Below, piece after piece: positions 1 to 8,577 of a stretch of 64,000 bases of DNA. The stretch's first letter is position 1. Every line of letters starts with the position of its first letter. The stretch covers positions 691,922-755,921 of the forward strand of contig NZ_JACNYK010000001.1 in NCBI RefSeq assembly GCF_014692505.1, given 5' to 3'. The position numbers and the translations under genes are program-made. The DNA is from Sphingobacterium arenae. GTDB taxonomy: Bacteria; Bacteroidota; Bacteroidia; Sphingobacteriales; Sphingobacteriaceae. The notes below the pieces were generated by a model, which worked only from the letters and a program-made list of their open reading frames with translations, was not told the origin of the DNA and ran no database searches.

Positions 1-88
1 CAGACTCCTGCCAGAAGAAGTAACATATATCGTCCGCGATGTAGTGTTGCTATATGAAAAGACTTGTTGGCCATGCCCCAAAAATAAG

Positions 89-115
89 AAAGAGCAGCCA
101 TATAGCCGCTCTTTT
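89..115 (-). terminator. Hairpin terminator downstream of the WG-repeat gene
   Basis: A 7-bp stem AAAGAGC/GCTCTTT (89-95 with 108-114) is extended by two inner G-C pairs. On the minus strand it is followed by a T-rich run, as expected for a factor-independent terminator of the gene ending at 143. It may also serve an unseen gene entering from the left. Confidence 0.7.
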
Positions 116-142
116 GATTAAATATCATGCGTTATCTGCGCA

Positions 143-1606
143 TTATTTCCCCTCCTCAGGCTGTACATATTCCCCTTTCGTGTTGATATACAATGCATCT
201 TCACCTTCGGTTTCATTTACCGCAGCTATTCCGTCATAAAATGGTGTAGCATAGTCATATTTAAAAGGTATAACTGTTTTCCCATCTTTCGTGATGTAAC
301 CATATTTGTCCCCTTGAAGGGCTACTACAAGGTTATCCTCATTTGCCAATAGTAAGTATGCGTATCCTGCTGTCGTCTTTTGCTGTGATCGTATATCCAC
401 CACGTAATACTGCTCATTTTCGATGATGATGATATGGTCTTCATCATAATCCATAATGGTCTCGAAGACAGGGGGCAAAACAATATGGCCATCTAGATTT
501 ACGAGACCCGTTTTCCCATCTTGGAAAAAAGATGCGTGCCCCTTCGCAAAGAAGGAAATATGGTCATATTGAGCGGGGATAATTACGTGTTGATGGTAAT
601 CCATCACCCCCGTTTTTCCATCTATGGAGAAGAAGATAATTTCCAGTTCGGGATCTTGGGCGAGATACTCCCATTCGCAAGAGATAATTTCCCGGCCATC
701 CGTGTCAATAATACCATATTGAAATTCGGTGTTTGTGACAACGGCATGTGTTCCAATAAATTCATTGATAGAACCGTATCGTGGCGTCACGATGACCTGT
801 TGGTTGCTGTCCCGGATACCAATGAGATGGCTTGTTGAATCCTGAAACGCATATAAATCGTGACCTAGCGGCATATCGAAGAAGCTAAGAGCATAAATAT
901 CTTCTTGTAAGGAGTAGTTTTCGGGAATTTCGAAGAGTGTCGGGTCAAAATCTATTTCATTAACGGTGCTGGCTTCTATGCCGATTCCAAATGCGCCGAT
1001 ATACAGTGCTGCACCGGGGATATCTTTGAGATAGGCATATTCACCCCAATATACGGAAGGAAGGTTTTCATTATACCAAATCTCCAGTTTAGCGTCTTGG
1101 GTGAGCGATGGATCAAACTCTTCTGATTCGAATTCTAGAACGGCCAGCTTGCACGGTAGGCCGGCGATGGTCTTGCTGGTATCGGCTACGAGACGTATCG
1201 GGAAATCGGCCGTATTTGTGACGAGAATGTCTTCTCCGGTGTCGTGGACATTTATCTTATCTGTCGCGTCGGCTGTTTTGGTGTATGCCTGTACAGACGG
1301 ATGGAGCATATAGGAATGACCGGAGTTGCGATCGGTAATCTGGATTTGATTGTTTTGCATAATACCCTGTGTCTCTACACGGATAAAATCGCGATTTACC
1401 CAAGCCTGCACTTGCGGTGTATCATCTTCGGAAAATGCCGCCGCCAAAGCTGCTAATAATGCCATAGAACCGTCTTCTGCTGTGTCGGTTTGTGCAGACG
1501 TTTCTGAAGAAAGTGCGAGCTTGTAGTCAATTTTAAAAAGTTTCTCCTGTGAAGAAACCGTGGAAAGGAAAAGACTCAACAACAGAGCCAATAAACTTCG
1601 GTACAT
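143..1606 (-). CDS. Secreted WG-repeat (KWG) protein
   Basis: The protein has 487 aa. A signal peptide (about residues 1-19, ending before QEKLF) indicates export. Residues about 20-220 form a region resembling the DUF4412-type domain of Bacteroidota secreted proteins, with short beta-like segments such as HSYMLHPSVQAYTK. Residues about 250-480 hold at least four degenerate WG repeats (YGIIDTDGREI, TGVMDYHQHVI, TGLVNLDGHIV, YGYITKDGKTV), each followed by P..YD/E-type segments. WG repeats are thought to form beta-structures of unknown ligand. It stands alone, with a terminator downstream and a TAAATTTG promoter box upstream. The precise function is unknown. Confidence 0.85.
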   Translation of the reverse strand: MYRSLLALLLSLFLSTVSSQEKLFKIDYKLALSSETSAQTDTAEDGSMALLAALAAAFSEDDTPQVQAWVNRDFIRVETQGIMQNNQIQITDRNSGHSYMLHPSVQAYTKTADATDKINVHDTGEDILVTNTADFPIRLVADTSKTIAGLPCKLAVLEFESEEFDPSLTQDAKLEIWYNENLPSVYWGEYAYLKDIPGAALYIGAFGIGIEASTVNEIDFDPTLFEIPENYSLQEDIYALSFFDMPLGHDLYAFQDSTSHLIGIRDSNQQVIVTPRYGSINEFIGTHAVVTNTEFQYGIIDTDGREIISCEWEYLAQDPELEIIFFSIDGKTGVMDYHQHVIIPAQYDHISFFAKGHASFFQDGKTGLVNLDGHIVLPPVFETIMDYDEDHIIIIENEQYYVVDIRSQQKTTAGYAYLLLANEDNLVVALQGDKYGYITKDGKTVIPFKYDYATPFYDGIAAVNETEGEDALYINTKGEYVQPEEGK

Positions 1607-1627
1607 AGATGTGTTTTAATTAGGGCG

Positions 1628-1635
1628 CAAATTTA
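1628..1635 (-). promoter_or_regulatory. Bacteroidota -7 box for the WG-repeat gene
   Basis: On the minus strand the sequence reads TAAATTTG, matching the TAnnTTTG consensus, 22 nt before the ATG at 1606. Confidence 0.5.
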
Positions 1636-1695
1636 GAAAACCATCATGGTTTTTTCAAACCAATTTATTTGGCTGAAAAAAACTGCAAAACTTTC

Positions 1696-1703
1696 TACCT
1701 TTG
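1696..1703 (+). promoter_or_regulatory. Bacteroidota -7 box upstream of pepT
   Basis: TACCTTTG matches TAnnTTTG. A TTTG at 1668-1671 could be the -33 element, at a slightly long spacing. It implies a leader of about 130 nt before the chosen pepT start. Confidence 0.45.
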
Positions 1704-1835
1704 GACGATAATTACAGGTTTGTAGGAAATATCCATTTTTAACAAAGGACAAACACGATCAAAATAATCGTGTATAGCGCGCCTAACAAAGATCATTTGG
1801 ATATTCCATACGACCGAAAAAAACAAGATATACAT

Positions 1836-3095
1836 ATGCATAATTTTGATATTAATAGTATTGTCGATTTTCAGGTAGCCGAACGGTTTATGCGCTATGT
1901 TCAGATTGATACGGCGTCCGACCCTCATGCAACTTCATTCCCTTCCACGGAGAAGCAAAAGGATTTGAGCAGGCTTTTAGTCTCGGAATTGCAACAAATG
2001 GGAATAACGGACGCACATTTGGATAAATATGGCTATGTTTATGCAACCATCCCGTCAAATACAGATAAGGAAGTGCCTGTTATCTGTTTTTGTTCACATG
2101 TGGACACGTCGCCGGATTGTTCGGGGAAAGATGTGAAGCCGGTGATACACGCGGCTTATCAAGGTCAGGATATCGTGTTACCAGACGACCCATCTGTTAT
2201 TATTAAATACAGTGAGCATCCTGATTTGCAATATCAATTAGGGCATGATATTATCACGGCCAGTGGTACAACGCTACTTGGGGCCGACGATAAAGCAGGG
2301 GTAGCGGAGATTATGGATGCCGCGCGTTTGTTAATGAATCATCCGGAAATAAAGCACGGGGAAATCAAATTGTTGTTTACGCCCGATGAAGAAATAGGTC
2401 AGGGGGTTGAATATGTCGATTTAAATAAGTTGGGCGCAGCGTTTGGCTATACGATTGATGGAGAAAAAGCAGGCACTATTGAAGATGAGACCTTTTCAGC
2501 GGATGGAGTGCGTGTCATTATTCAGGGAATTTCCGTACATCCCGGTTTTGCCAAAGGGAAAATGGTCAGTGCACTGAAGATAGCGGCCGATATTATCGCA
2601 GATTTGCCGAAAGATAAGTTGTCGCCTGAAACAACGACAGGAGCAGCGGGCTTTATCCATCCGACTGAAGTAAACGGAGGCGTAGACAAAGCAGAAATTG
2701 GTTTTATCATCAGAGACCACGATACCACAAAGTTGATGGAGCACGAAGCTATATTACAACGTATCGTAGAAAATGTGGTAACACGTTATCCGGGCGCATC
2801 GTATACGTTCGATGTGAAAGAGCAGTATCGAAATATGAAAGAAGTCCTCGATCAGTATCCGGAAGTTATGGAAGTAGGTATGGAGGCCATTAGACGTGCC
2901 GGACTTACGCCCGAGCGAAGAAGTATACGTGGCGGCACGGACGGCTCGCGCCTTTCTTTTATGGGGCTTCCCTGTCCGAATGTATTTGCGGGGGGGCACG
3001 CTTTCCATGGAAAAATGGAATGGGTCAGCAAACAAGATATGGAAAAAGCGGTGCTGACTATTTTACACATTGCCCATATTTGGCAGGAGAGGTAA
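1836..3095 (+). CDS. pepT: Peptidase T (tripeptide aminopeptidase)
   Basis: The 419-aa M20-family zinc metallopeptidase removes the N-terminal residue from tripeptides in the cytoplasm. Visible family motifs include the zinc-binding CSHVDTSPD, the LGADDKAG segment carrying the bridging Asp, the catalytic TPDEEIGQG, and C-terminal IRGGTDGSRLS and GGHAFHGKMEWV. The length is close to the usual 408 aa. The open frame extends upstream to 1770, but the 22 extra residues are unlike the family and the ATG at 1836 (MHNFDIN) starts the conserved part. A nitroreductase gene follows after 29 bp and may be cotranscribed. Confidence 0.95.
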   Translation: MHNFDINSIVDFQVAERFMRYVQIDTASDPHATSFPSTEKQKDLSRLLVSELQQMGITDAHLDKYGYVYATIPSNTDKEVPVICFCSHVDTSPDCSGKDVKPVIHAAYQGQDIVLPDDPSVIIKYSEHPDLQYQLGHDIITASGTTLLGADDKAGVAEIMDAARLLMNHPEIKHGEIKLLFTPDEEIGQGVEYVDLNKLGAAFGYTIDGEKAGTIEDETFSADGVRVIIQGISVHPGFAKGKMVSALKIAADIIADLPKDKLSPETTTGAAGFIHPTEVNGGVDKAEIGFIIRDHDTTKLMEHEAILQRIVENVVTRYPGASYTFDVKEQYRNMKEVLDQYPEVMEVGMEAIRRAGLTPERRSIRGGTDGSRLSFMGLPCPNVFAGGHAFHGKMEWVSKQDMEKAVLTILHIAHIWQER

Positions 3096-3124
3096 ATTGA
3101 AAATCACGAAAAAAAATAAAAAAT

Positions 3125-3688
3125 ATGAAGAACGAAGTATTGCAGGCCATTCACGGCAGAAGAATGGTAAACCAAAATAGTTTTACCAACGAAGAAATTT
3201 CGAAAGAGGATATCCTTACCGTGTTGGAAGCCGCAAACACAGCTCCTACCCACAAACGGACACAGCCTTGGCGTTTTGTCGTTTTTCAGAAGGATGGGCT
3301 GGACCGCTTGGGTACAGAACTGAGCCGTATTTATAAGGAAATTACGCCGTCCGAAAAGTATACCGAACTGACGGAGCAAAACATGGCAAAAAAAGCAACC
3401 ATGTCGAATGTGGCGATCGCCATTATTGTGAATTATACGGGCGAGCTGCCCGAGTGGGAAGAGCTAGCGGCGACGGCTTGTGCTGTACAAAATATGTGGT
3501 TGGCGGCTCATTCGCTTAATATCGGAGGTTACTGGGCGTCACCGGGGCTTATTAACCATTTAGGACCGTTCTTGAATTTAGGAGAAAATCAGCGATGTAT
3601 CGGTCTTTTTTATATGGGACATCATAACAGCGAACCCCGTGAGCCGGTTCGTTCTCCCGTCGAGGAGAAAATTCGCTGGGAAGAGTGA
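3125..3688 (+). CDS. Nitroreductase family protein
   Basis: The 187-aa protein is an FMN-dependent nitroreductase-fold oxidoreductase. The N-terminal half has the typical HGRRMVNQNS start and APTHKRTQPWRFVVF, the stretch that contacts FMN phosphate. The C-terminal half has AVQNMWLAAHSLNIGGYW and GLFYMGH, both characteristic of the YdjA-like branch. It probably reduces nitro or quinone compounds with NAD(P)H, but the natural substrate cannot be told. It lies 29 bp behind pepT and is followed by a structured intergenic repeat. Confidence 0.9.
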   Translation: MKNEVLQAIHGRRMVNQNSFTNEEISKEDILTVLEAANTAPTHKRTQPWRFVVFQKDGLDRLGTELSRIYKEITPSEKYTELTEQNMAKKATMSNVAIAIIVNYTGELPEWEELAATACAVQNMWLAAHSLNIGGYWASPGLINHLGPFLNLGENQRCIGLFYMGHHNSEPREPVRSPVEEKIRWEE

Positions 3689-3689
3689 T

Positions 3690-3835
3690 TTTTTCTTTTT
3701 TTCCGCAAAAAAGAAACAAAAAACTCGTCGCTTCGGATGTTTTACATGTGGGATCGTACTAAGGATGAATTTGTACAGTTGTAAAATATCCGTATGTGAC
3801 CTTTTGTGTTAAGGAAAGGATGGTGCAATATTTGT
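3690..3835 (+). repeat. Structured intergenic repeat, family 1, copy A
   Basis: The element begins with an A/T hairpin (CTTTTTTTCCGCAAAAAAG type), followed by ACTCGTCGC. The main hairpin is 3734-3746 paired with 3780-3792 (13 bp, one G-T pair), enclosing a GTAC/GTAC inner stem and an ACTAAGGATGAATTT loop. A tail block (3793-3835, ending GGTGCAATATTTGT) is also shared with the other copies near 7.7, 11.4, 27.9 and 31.2 kb. Confidence 0.8.
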
Positions 3836-3854
3836 GATAAATACTAAAAAAGTC

Positions 3855-4331
3855 ATGAAGAAATTATTTTATGTGGCATTTGCAGTATTTGTTTTTTCAG
3901 CCTGCACCTCGCCTAATAACTCACAGACAAGCTCGGAAGGACAAACAGATTCATTGACAGACCAAATGGTATCTCGACCGTTAGAGATGGAAAACCCAGA
4001 CCCGGCACATAATTCCCAAAACGCTGTTGATTGGATGGGGACTTATGAGGCCACTTTGCCGTGTGCAGACTGTCCGGGAATTAAGACAGTCTTAGTTCTG
4101 AACGACGATGAAACATTTCAAATGAGCAATGAATATCTCGAAAGAGATACAAAGTTTGAAGACAAGGGAACATTGGAGTGGCAAAATAATGGTTCTGTTG
4201 TGCATTTGAAGGGAAAAGATACCGATATGAAGCTTAAAGTGGGCGAAAACAGGCTGTTTCAGTTAGATCAAGAAGGTAATGAAATTACAGGAGATCTAGC
4301 AGCGCATTACATCTACAAAAAACAGCTATAA
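3855..4331 (+). CDS. NlpE-like lipoprotein (copper-resistance/envelope-stress type)
   Basis: This is a 158-aa lipoprotein. Its signal peptide ends in a lipobox at VFSAC (Cys about 17), so it should be anchored in the envelope. The mature part carries the NlpE N-terminal domain, with YEATLPCADCPGIKTVLVL (the CxxC motif), LNDDETFQMS and KGTLEWQNNGSVVHLKG. NlpE in Enterobacteria senses surface and lipoprotein-sorting stress. In Bacteroidota the role is not established. A GTG at 3834 is also in frame, but the ATG at 3855 starts directly at the signal peptide. A strong terminator follows. Confidence 0.85.
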   Translation: MKKLFYVAFAVFVFSACTSPNNSQTSSEGQTDSLTDQMVSRPLEMENPDPAHNSQNAVDWMGTYEATLPCADCPGIKTVLVLNDDETFQMSNEYLERDTKFEDKGTLEWQNNGSVVHLKGKDTDMKLKVGENRLFQLDQEGNEITGDLAAHYIYKKQL

Positions 4332-4351
4332 CAAATGGAAAAATTGCCAAG

Positions 4352-4383
4352 AAGAGCCTGCATACATTGCGGGCTTTTCTTTT
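4352..4383 (+). terminator. Rho-independent terminator after the NlpE-like gene
   Basis: An 11-bp stem, AAGAGCCTGCA with TGCGGGCTTTT, has a 5-nt loop and is followed by a T-rich tract. Its position over the upstream in-frame ATG at 4367 argues that the MFS gene starts later, at 4409. Confidence 0.85.
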
Positions 4384-4408
4384 ATTGGTTAAGTTTGTCT
4401 CCAATCGA

Positions 4409-5605
4409 ATGAAAGATATACAAATCGACACGCAGAAAACACAATTAACACCAGCGATATTGTGGTTGATGGCCGTTCTGTCCGGCTTGGTAGTGGCCAA
4501 TAACTATTACAACCAACCTCTTTTGGGGCTAATCGCTGCAGACTTCCAAGTTAGCGAAAGTAGCGTGAGCAAAATTGCTGTGCTGACCCAGATAGGATAC
4601 GCTTTTGGACTGCTATTTATCGTGCCATTGGGCGATAAATTATGGAGAAAGAAATTAATCCTGGTCGATTTAGCGCTCGTTATTCTGGCCTTGCTATTTA
4701 TGGCATATGCGCAGCAGCTAACAGGACTTTTTGTTGCGAGTTTCTTTATTGGAGTTACCTCCGTGATTCCCCAACTATTTGTACCAATGGCGGCAGAACT
4801 TTCCAGCCCGGAGAAAAAATCGGTCAATATCGGTATGGTCATGTCCGGGTTGCTGATCGGCATATTATTATCGCGCTTTTTCAGCGGTATAGTCGGCGAG
4901 TTGTGGGGTTGGCGGACGATGTTCGAAATAGCGGCGGGGATGATGCTATTAGCTTGGTTGTTGGTCTATCGGTATTTGCCGGAACTACGACCTAATTTCG
5001 AGGGCTCTTACGGTTCGTTGATGAAATCGGTATGGCAGCTAGCGAAAACCCAGCCTGTCCTACAAGTAGCTTCATTCCGTGGCGCAATGGGCTTCGGTGC
5101 GATGTCTGCGGTTTTCACAACACTCGTATTCCACATGGAAGGAGATCCTTTTCATGCAGGTTCATCGGTAGTAGGAGGGTTCGGTTTGATCGGCGCTGTA
5201 GGCGCTTTAGCGGCAGCCTTTGTGGGAAGATTAGCACAGCGTTTTACCCGATATCAATTGATTTATTACTCATTATGGATATTGCTGCTGAGCTGGATAT
5301 TTATTTATTTCGGAGGATACACCTATTGGGGCTTAATTATAGGTATTATCTTGGTTGATTTGGGATTACAGAGCTCCCATATAATGAATCAATCTGATTT
5401 TTTCGCGTTACCGACACATGCTACTAATCGATTAAATACGGTTTATATGGTCAGCTATTTTATCGGCGGCTCGTTAGGGACCTACTTGGGCGCTGTTGGC
5501 TGGCAATATGCGGGATGGACGGGGGTCTGCGTCGTAGGAACGGTTTTCAGTACGTTAGCTTTTACCGCACATGTTTTGTTCGGGAGACGGAAATCGAGTC
5601 ATTAA
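4409..5605 (+). CDS. MFS transporter
   Basis: The 398-aa inner-membrane protein has about 12 hydrophobic segments. The MFS signature loop between TM2 and TM3 reads GLLFIVPLGDKLWRKK, and the N-terminal YYNQPLLGLIA plus TQIGYAFGL are typical of the COG2814 drug/sugar-efflux-like branch. It likely exports a small molecule by proton antiport. The substrate is unknown. The start at 4409 (MKDIQID) is preferred over 4367, which lies inside a terminator. It is transcribed alone between the NlpE-like gene and the XpaC-TelA pair. Confidence 0.9.
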   Translation: MKDIQIDTQKTQLTPAILWLMAVLSGLVVANNYYNQPLLGLIAADFQVSESSVSKIAVLTQIGYAFGLLFIVPLGDKLWRKKLILVDLALVILALLFMAYAQQLTGLFVASFFIGVTSVIPQLFVPMAAELSSPEKKSVNIGMVMSGLLIGILLSRFFSGIVGELWGWRTMFEIAAGMMLLAWLLVYRYLPELRPNFEGSYGSLMKSVWQLAKTQPVLQVASFRGAMGFGAMSAVFTTLVFHMEGDPFHAGSSVVGGFGLIGAVGALAAAFVGRLAQRFTRYQLIYYSLWILLLSWIFIYFGGYTYWGLIIGIILVDLGLQSSHIMNQSDFFALPTHATNRLNTVYMVSYFIGGSLGTYLGAVGWQYAGWTGVCVVGTVFSTLAFTAHVLFGRRKSSH

Positions 5606-5719
5606 TTCATGTTAGTTTCATCGCGATTGAAAAACAAGCGTAGCGAATTTATGAATACAATTGAGGACATATACAGATGAATAAACAAATTTTTTAATGA
5701 AAAATAACTAAATTGCAAC

Positions 5720-6508
5720 ATGGGATTTGCGACGAAGAAACCGAAGCGCTGGGAATTACGGCAATTGACATGGACATTCATATCCATTGCTATGTTTATT
5801 CCGTTTCCGGTACATGCATTTCCCTTTGTGATGTTATCCCAAGCCAAAAAAAGCAAGATCCGTTCTTGGTATGCTACAGGCGTGGTGTTGTTGATGGTGG
5901 AACTTGCGTTATTTGCTTCCTTCGTTTATTTTTTTGGTGCGTTTTCTCAAGGAATGTTATTGACACTCGGCGGATATGTTACATCTTACATCGTTGGAAA
6001 TGGCTTGTTATTGAATCGTGCTAAACCCTATTTACAACGGTTGGAGCTCGCAGAAGTGCGCCCTCTAGCTTGGATTCCCACAGCTTCTTCGCGAAACAGA
6101 TTACAGGAATTACCGCAAGCAACATTGGATACCCCTCAATTGTTTATTGAGAGGTTACTACATTGGCGTAAAGCGATTAATAATCGAACAATACATCAGA
6201 ATATAGATAAAATTATCCATCTCTTTCATCTCTTGGAGCAGCGCGATAAAATGGAAGCGGAGAAATTCCTTGTTCGACACGCTACCGTGGTTAATGTATT
6301 GATGAAATACGATGAAATTGAGAATTCACGGCTTAATAATCAAGTGGCTATAGAATCTAAAAAGAAATTGGAGGAGGTGATTGCTAAGGCGGCTGTTGCT
6401 ATTGAACAGGAAGTAACGAATCAGTTCAAAGCAGGTATCTTGGACGTATCAGCCGAGACAGATGTGTATATACAGACATTAAAAAACAGGAACCTATTAA
6501 AAGATTAA
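5720..6508 (+). CDS. XpaC-like membrane protein, partner of TelA
   Basis: The 262-aa protein has three hydrophobic segments in its first half (about residues 20-40, 55-80 and 85-100), followed by a helical, charged cytoplasmic half. The layout and the position directly before a telA gene (3-nt gap) match the XpaC/YceG-like proteins paired with TelA in tellurite and toxic-anion resistance loci. Sequence similarity is weak by eye, so the family assignment leans on context. No catalytic motif is visible. Confidence 0.65.
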   Translation: MGFATKKPKRWELRQLTWTFISIAMFIPFPVHAFPFVMLSQAKKSKIRSWYATGVVLLMVELALFASFVYFFGAFSQGMLLTLGGYVTSYIVGNGLLLNRAKPYLQRLELAEVRPLAWIPTASSRNRLQELPQATLDTPQLFIERLLHWRKAINNRTIHQNIDKIIHLFHLLEQRDKMEAEKFLVRHATVVNVLMKYDEIENSRLNNQVAIESKKKLEEVIAKAAVAIEQEVTNQFKAGILDVSAETDVYIQTLKNRNLLKD

Positions 6509-6511
6509 CTT

Positions 6512-7621
6512 ATGGCAAATCTAGATTTGACGACGTACGACGATAACGACGAAAACAAAAAAAGCCAGGACGTATCGGTAAATTTCTCTGATGAGGAAAA
6601 GGCTGTGATAAAGCAATATAAGGATAAAATCAACTTGACATCAACCACCGATGTCATCCAATATGGTGTAGGAAGCCAAACAAAGGTCAGTAATTTTTCA
6701 AACGAAATACTGAAACAAGTGCGTACCAAAGATATGGGAGGAGCAGAAGATATCCTATTGAATCTGCGCTCCGACATTAAATCATTTGATGAAAACGTAA
6801 ACAAAAAACCGTTAATCCCTTTTTTTGATAACTTAAAGAAAAAGGTAAAGCGTATGCGTACCGAGTACCAATCGGTAGAAAAGAATATCCATCAGATTGA
6901 ACTGAAACTAGAAGGGCACTATAAAAACTTGGCAAAAGACGTCAATATATTTGATAAGCTGTTTGTAGAAAATCAAAACTATTTTAAGGAACTTTCGCTG
7001 TACATTGCGGCAGGAGAAGAGAAATTACAGGAAGCCCACTCCACTACACTACCGCAATTAAAGTCAGAGGCCGAAGCTTCCGGAGATCAACATAAAGTAC
7101 AAGCGTATAAAGACATGGAGCAGCATGTGGTGCGTTTTGAACGTAAAATACATGACTTGAAGCTTACGCGGATGGTTGTGCTACAAACTGCCCCGCAAAT
7201 TAGGTTAATACAAAACAACAGCTCGTCTTTGATGGAAAAAATCCAATCTTCGCTGGTGAATACCATTCCGTTATGGAAAAACCAAATGATATTGACGTTG
7301 GGTATTGCTCATTCGCAGCGGGCATTAGAAGCGCAAAAGGCGGTTACGGATGCAACCAATGAATTGCTGAGACGAAACTCCGAGATGCTGAAAGACTCGA
7401 CCATTAATATTGCGAAAGAAACAGAACGCGGTATTGTCGATATTGAAACCATCAAAAAGGCTAACCAGGATATTGTTTCCACGATTGATCAAGTACTCCA
7501 GATACAACGGGAAGGTCGGGAGAAACGCAAAGTTGTAGAACAGGAATTACTCCAATCCGAAAATGAATTGAAGACGCATATCTTGAAGTCTGCAACGGAT
7601 GAGAATAATTTATTAAACTAG
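6512..7621 (+). CDS. telA: TelA-family toxic-anion resistance protein
   Basis: The 369-aa cytoplasmic protein is predicted to be almost entirely helical and coiled coil, the usual form and length of TelA/KlaA/YceH. Recognisable family stretches are FFDNLKKKVKRM, the central LPQLKSEAEASGD and VVLQTAPQIRLIQNNSSSLMEKIQSSL, and the later IPLWKNQMILTLG. Members are linked to tellurite, colicin and cell-envelope stress resistance through an unknown mechanism. It forms a two-gene operon with the XpaC-like gene, with a gap of 3 nt. Confidence 0.9.
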   Translation: MANLDLTTYDDNDENKKSQDVSVNFSDEEKAVIKQYKDKINLTSTTDVIQYGVGSQTKVSNFSNEILKQVRTKDMGGAEDILLNLRSDIKSFDENVNKKPLIPFFDNLKKKVKRMRTEYQSVEKNIHQIELKLEGHYKNLAKDVNIFDKLFVENQNYFKELSLYIAAGEEKLQEAHSTTLPQLKSEAEASGDQHKVQAYKDMEQHVVRFERKIHDLKLTRMVVLQTAPQIRLIQNNSSSLMEKIQSSLVNTIPLWKNQMILTLGIAHSQRALEAQKAVTDATNELLRRNSEMLKDSTINIAKETERGIVDIETIKKANQDIVSTIDQVLQIQREGREKRKVVEQELLQSENELKTHILKSATDENNLLN

Positions 7622-7624
7622 TTT

Positions 7625-7790
7625 TTCTGTCACTTTTTTTTCCGCAAAAAAAGTAACCAAAAAAACTCGTCCTTCGAATGTTTGAGAGGAGGGAATGGTA
7701 CTAAGGATGAGTTTCTACCGACCTCAAACATTCGGATGGACATTTTGTGTTAATAAGGGATAATACAATTTTGTATAGCGTGTTATTCCC
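7625..7790 (+). repeat. Structured intergenic repeat, family 1, copy B
   Basis: It has the same build as copy A: an A/T hairpin with CCGC loop, ACTCGTCC, then a perfect 12-bp stem (7675-7686 with 7723-7734). That encloses an inner GGTA/TACC stem and a loop CTAAGGATGAGTTTC. The tail (7735-7775) aligns with the tail of copy A. Stem sequences differ from copy A but remain paired. Confidence 0.8.
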
Positions 7791-7845
7791 TTGTTTAATA
7801 ATCCTAAGGCTAAGGTAGTAAGGTAAAACAAATATAGACACCCTA

Positions 7846-7864
7846 AGCCCACGGTACGTGGGCT
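7846..7864. repeat. Perfect short palindrome
   Basis: AGCCCACG and CGTGGGCT pair perfectly around a 3-nt loop. It sits between the two intergenic repeat elements of this region, and its role is unknown. Confidence 0.6.
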
Positions 7865-7878
7865 ATAATCGACATCGT

Positions 7879-8040
7879 ATCGTTTCGCGGCCAGCTTTTC
7901 GCAGGCTATTTCGGAAAGAACAAAATTTGTTTGACCGAAGGGAGTTTATTTTGTTCCGAAATAGGCAAGAAAAGGTAGCGAAACGATGCAAGTCGTGATC
8001 TTTTGCTTCTTTTCCATCTAGGGAAAAGAAGAAGAAAAAT
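7879..8040 (-). repeat. Large-hairpin intergenic repeat, family 2, copy 1
   Basis: Between the convergent telA and the lipoprotein gene lies a 109-nt inverted repeat. ATCGTTTCGC (7879-7888) pairs with 7978-7987. GCTATTTCGGAA..AACAAAAT (7905-7926) pairs with 7948-7966. On the minus strand the element starts with an A/T hairpin, TTCTTTTCC/GGAAAAGAA. Its linear sequence aligns with a second copy at 30.9-31.06 kb. Confidence 0.75.
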
Positions 8041-8573
8041 CAATCTTCCCATCGCTTTTTAGGCACACAAGAAATGCTATGTACTTTCCGCAACACGATA
8101 GGTCGCTGGTCATATCGGCTTTCTAATATTAAGGAATCGGTATTGTGGTAAGCAATGCGGTAACGAGGTAAGTATGTTCCGGTTCTATGGCAGCCAGAAA
8201 CCTTGTATCTGCCATTTGGACGCGTGTAGATGCCTTCTCCGATCAAGCTATCGCCACGCACCACATAGACACCTTTCGCATACTCTGTCCATTTTCCGTC
8301 CTTATAACAGGAATCGGGTATACGTTGCATTTTAGCGTGCACCCGCATGGTGGTATATACCGAGTCACATACAAATCTAAATTCATGTAGGGTATAATCC
8401 ATCATCTGCGATTGATGGAGGATACTGTCTTGAACCCACACACCCTGTAAATAATCTGCGCCTTCGGACTGCATTTCTGAATGACGAACACAGCTGCTTA
8501 CAAAAAGAAGCATGCCTACCATCGTAGATAGGCATGCGAATAAGCGTTGTTTTGACGATAACAGTATAATCAC
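8040..8573 (-). CDS. Small lipoprotein of unknown function downstream of fumarase
   Basis: The 177-aa protein has a signal sequence ending in the lipobox FVSSC. The mature protein is polar and beta-rich in appearance, with CHRTGTYLPRYRIAYHN and YDQRPIVLRK near the end. I do not recognise a named family. Its start lies only 4 nt after the fumC stop, so the two are almost certainly cotranscribed. A metabolic link to fumarase is not implied by anything in the sequence. The stop is immediately followed by a structured repeat. Confidence 0.75.
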   Translation of the reverse strand: MIILLSSKQRLFACLSTMVGMLLFVSSCVRHSEMQSEGADYLQGVWVQDSILHQSQMMDYTLHEFRFVCDSVYTTMRVHAKMQRIPDSCYKDGKWTEYAKGVYVVRGDSLIGEGIYTRPNGRYKVSGCHRTGTYLPRYRIAYHNTDSLILESRYDQRPIVLRKVHSISCVPKKRWED

Positions 8574-8577
8574 CTGA

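Noticed and set aside
1..121. A plus-strand open frame entering from the left, ending at 119-121
   Set aside because: Two other frames also stay open from the edge to stops at 21-23 and 55-57, and the last codons of this one run through the terminator hairpin. The true end of any left-hand gene cannot be decided.
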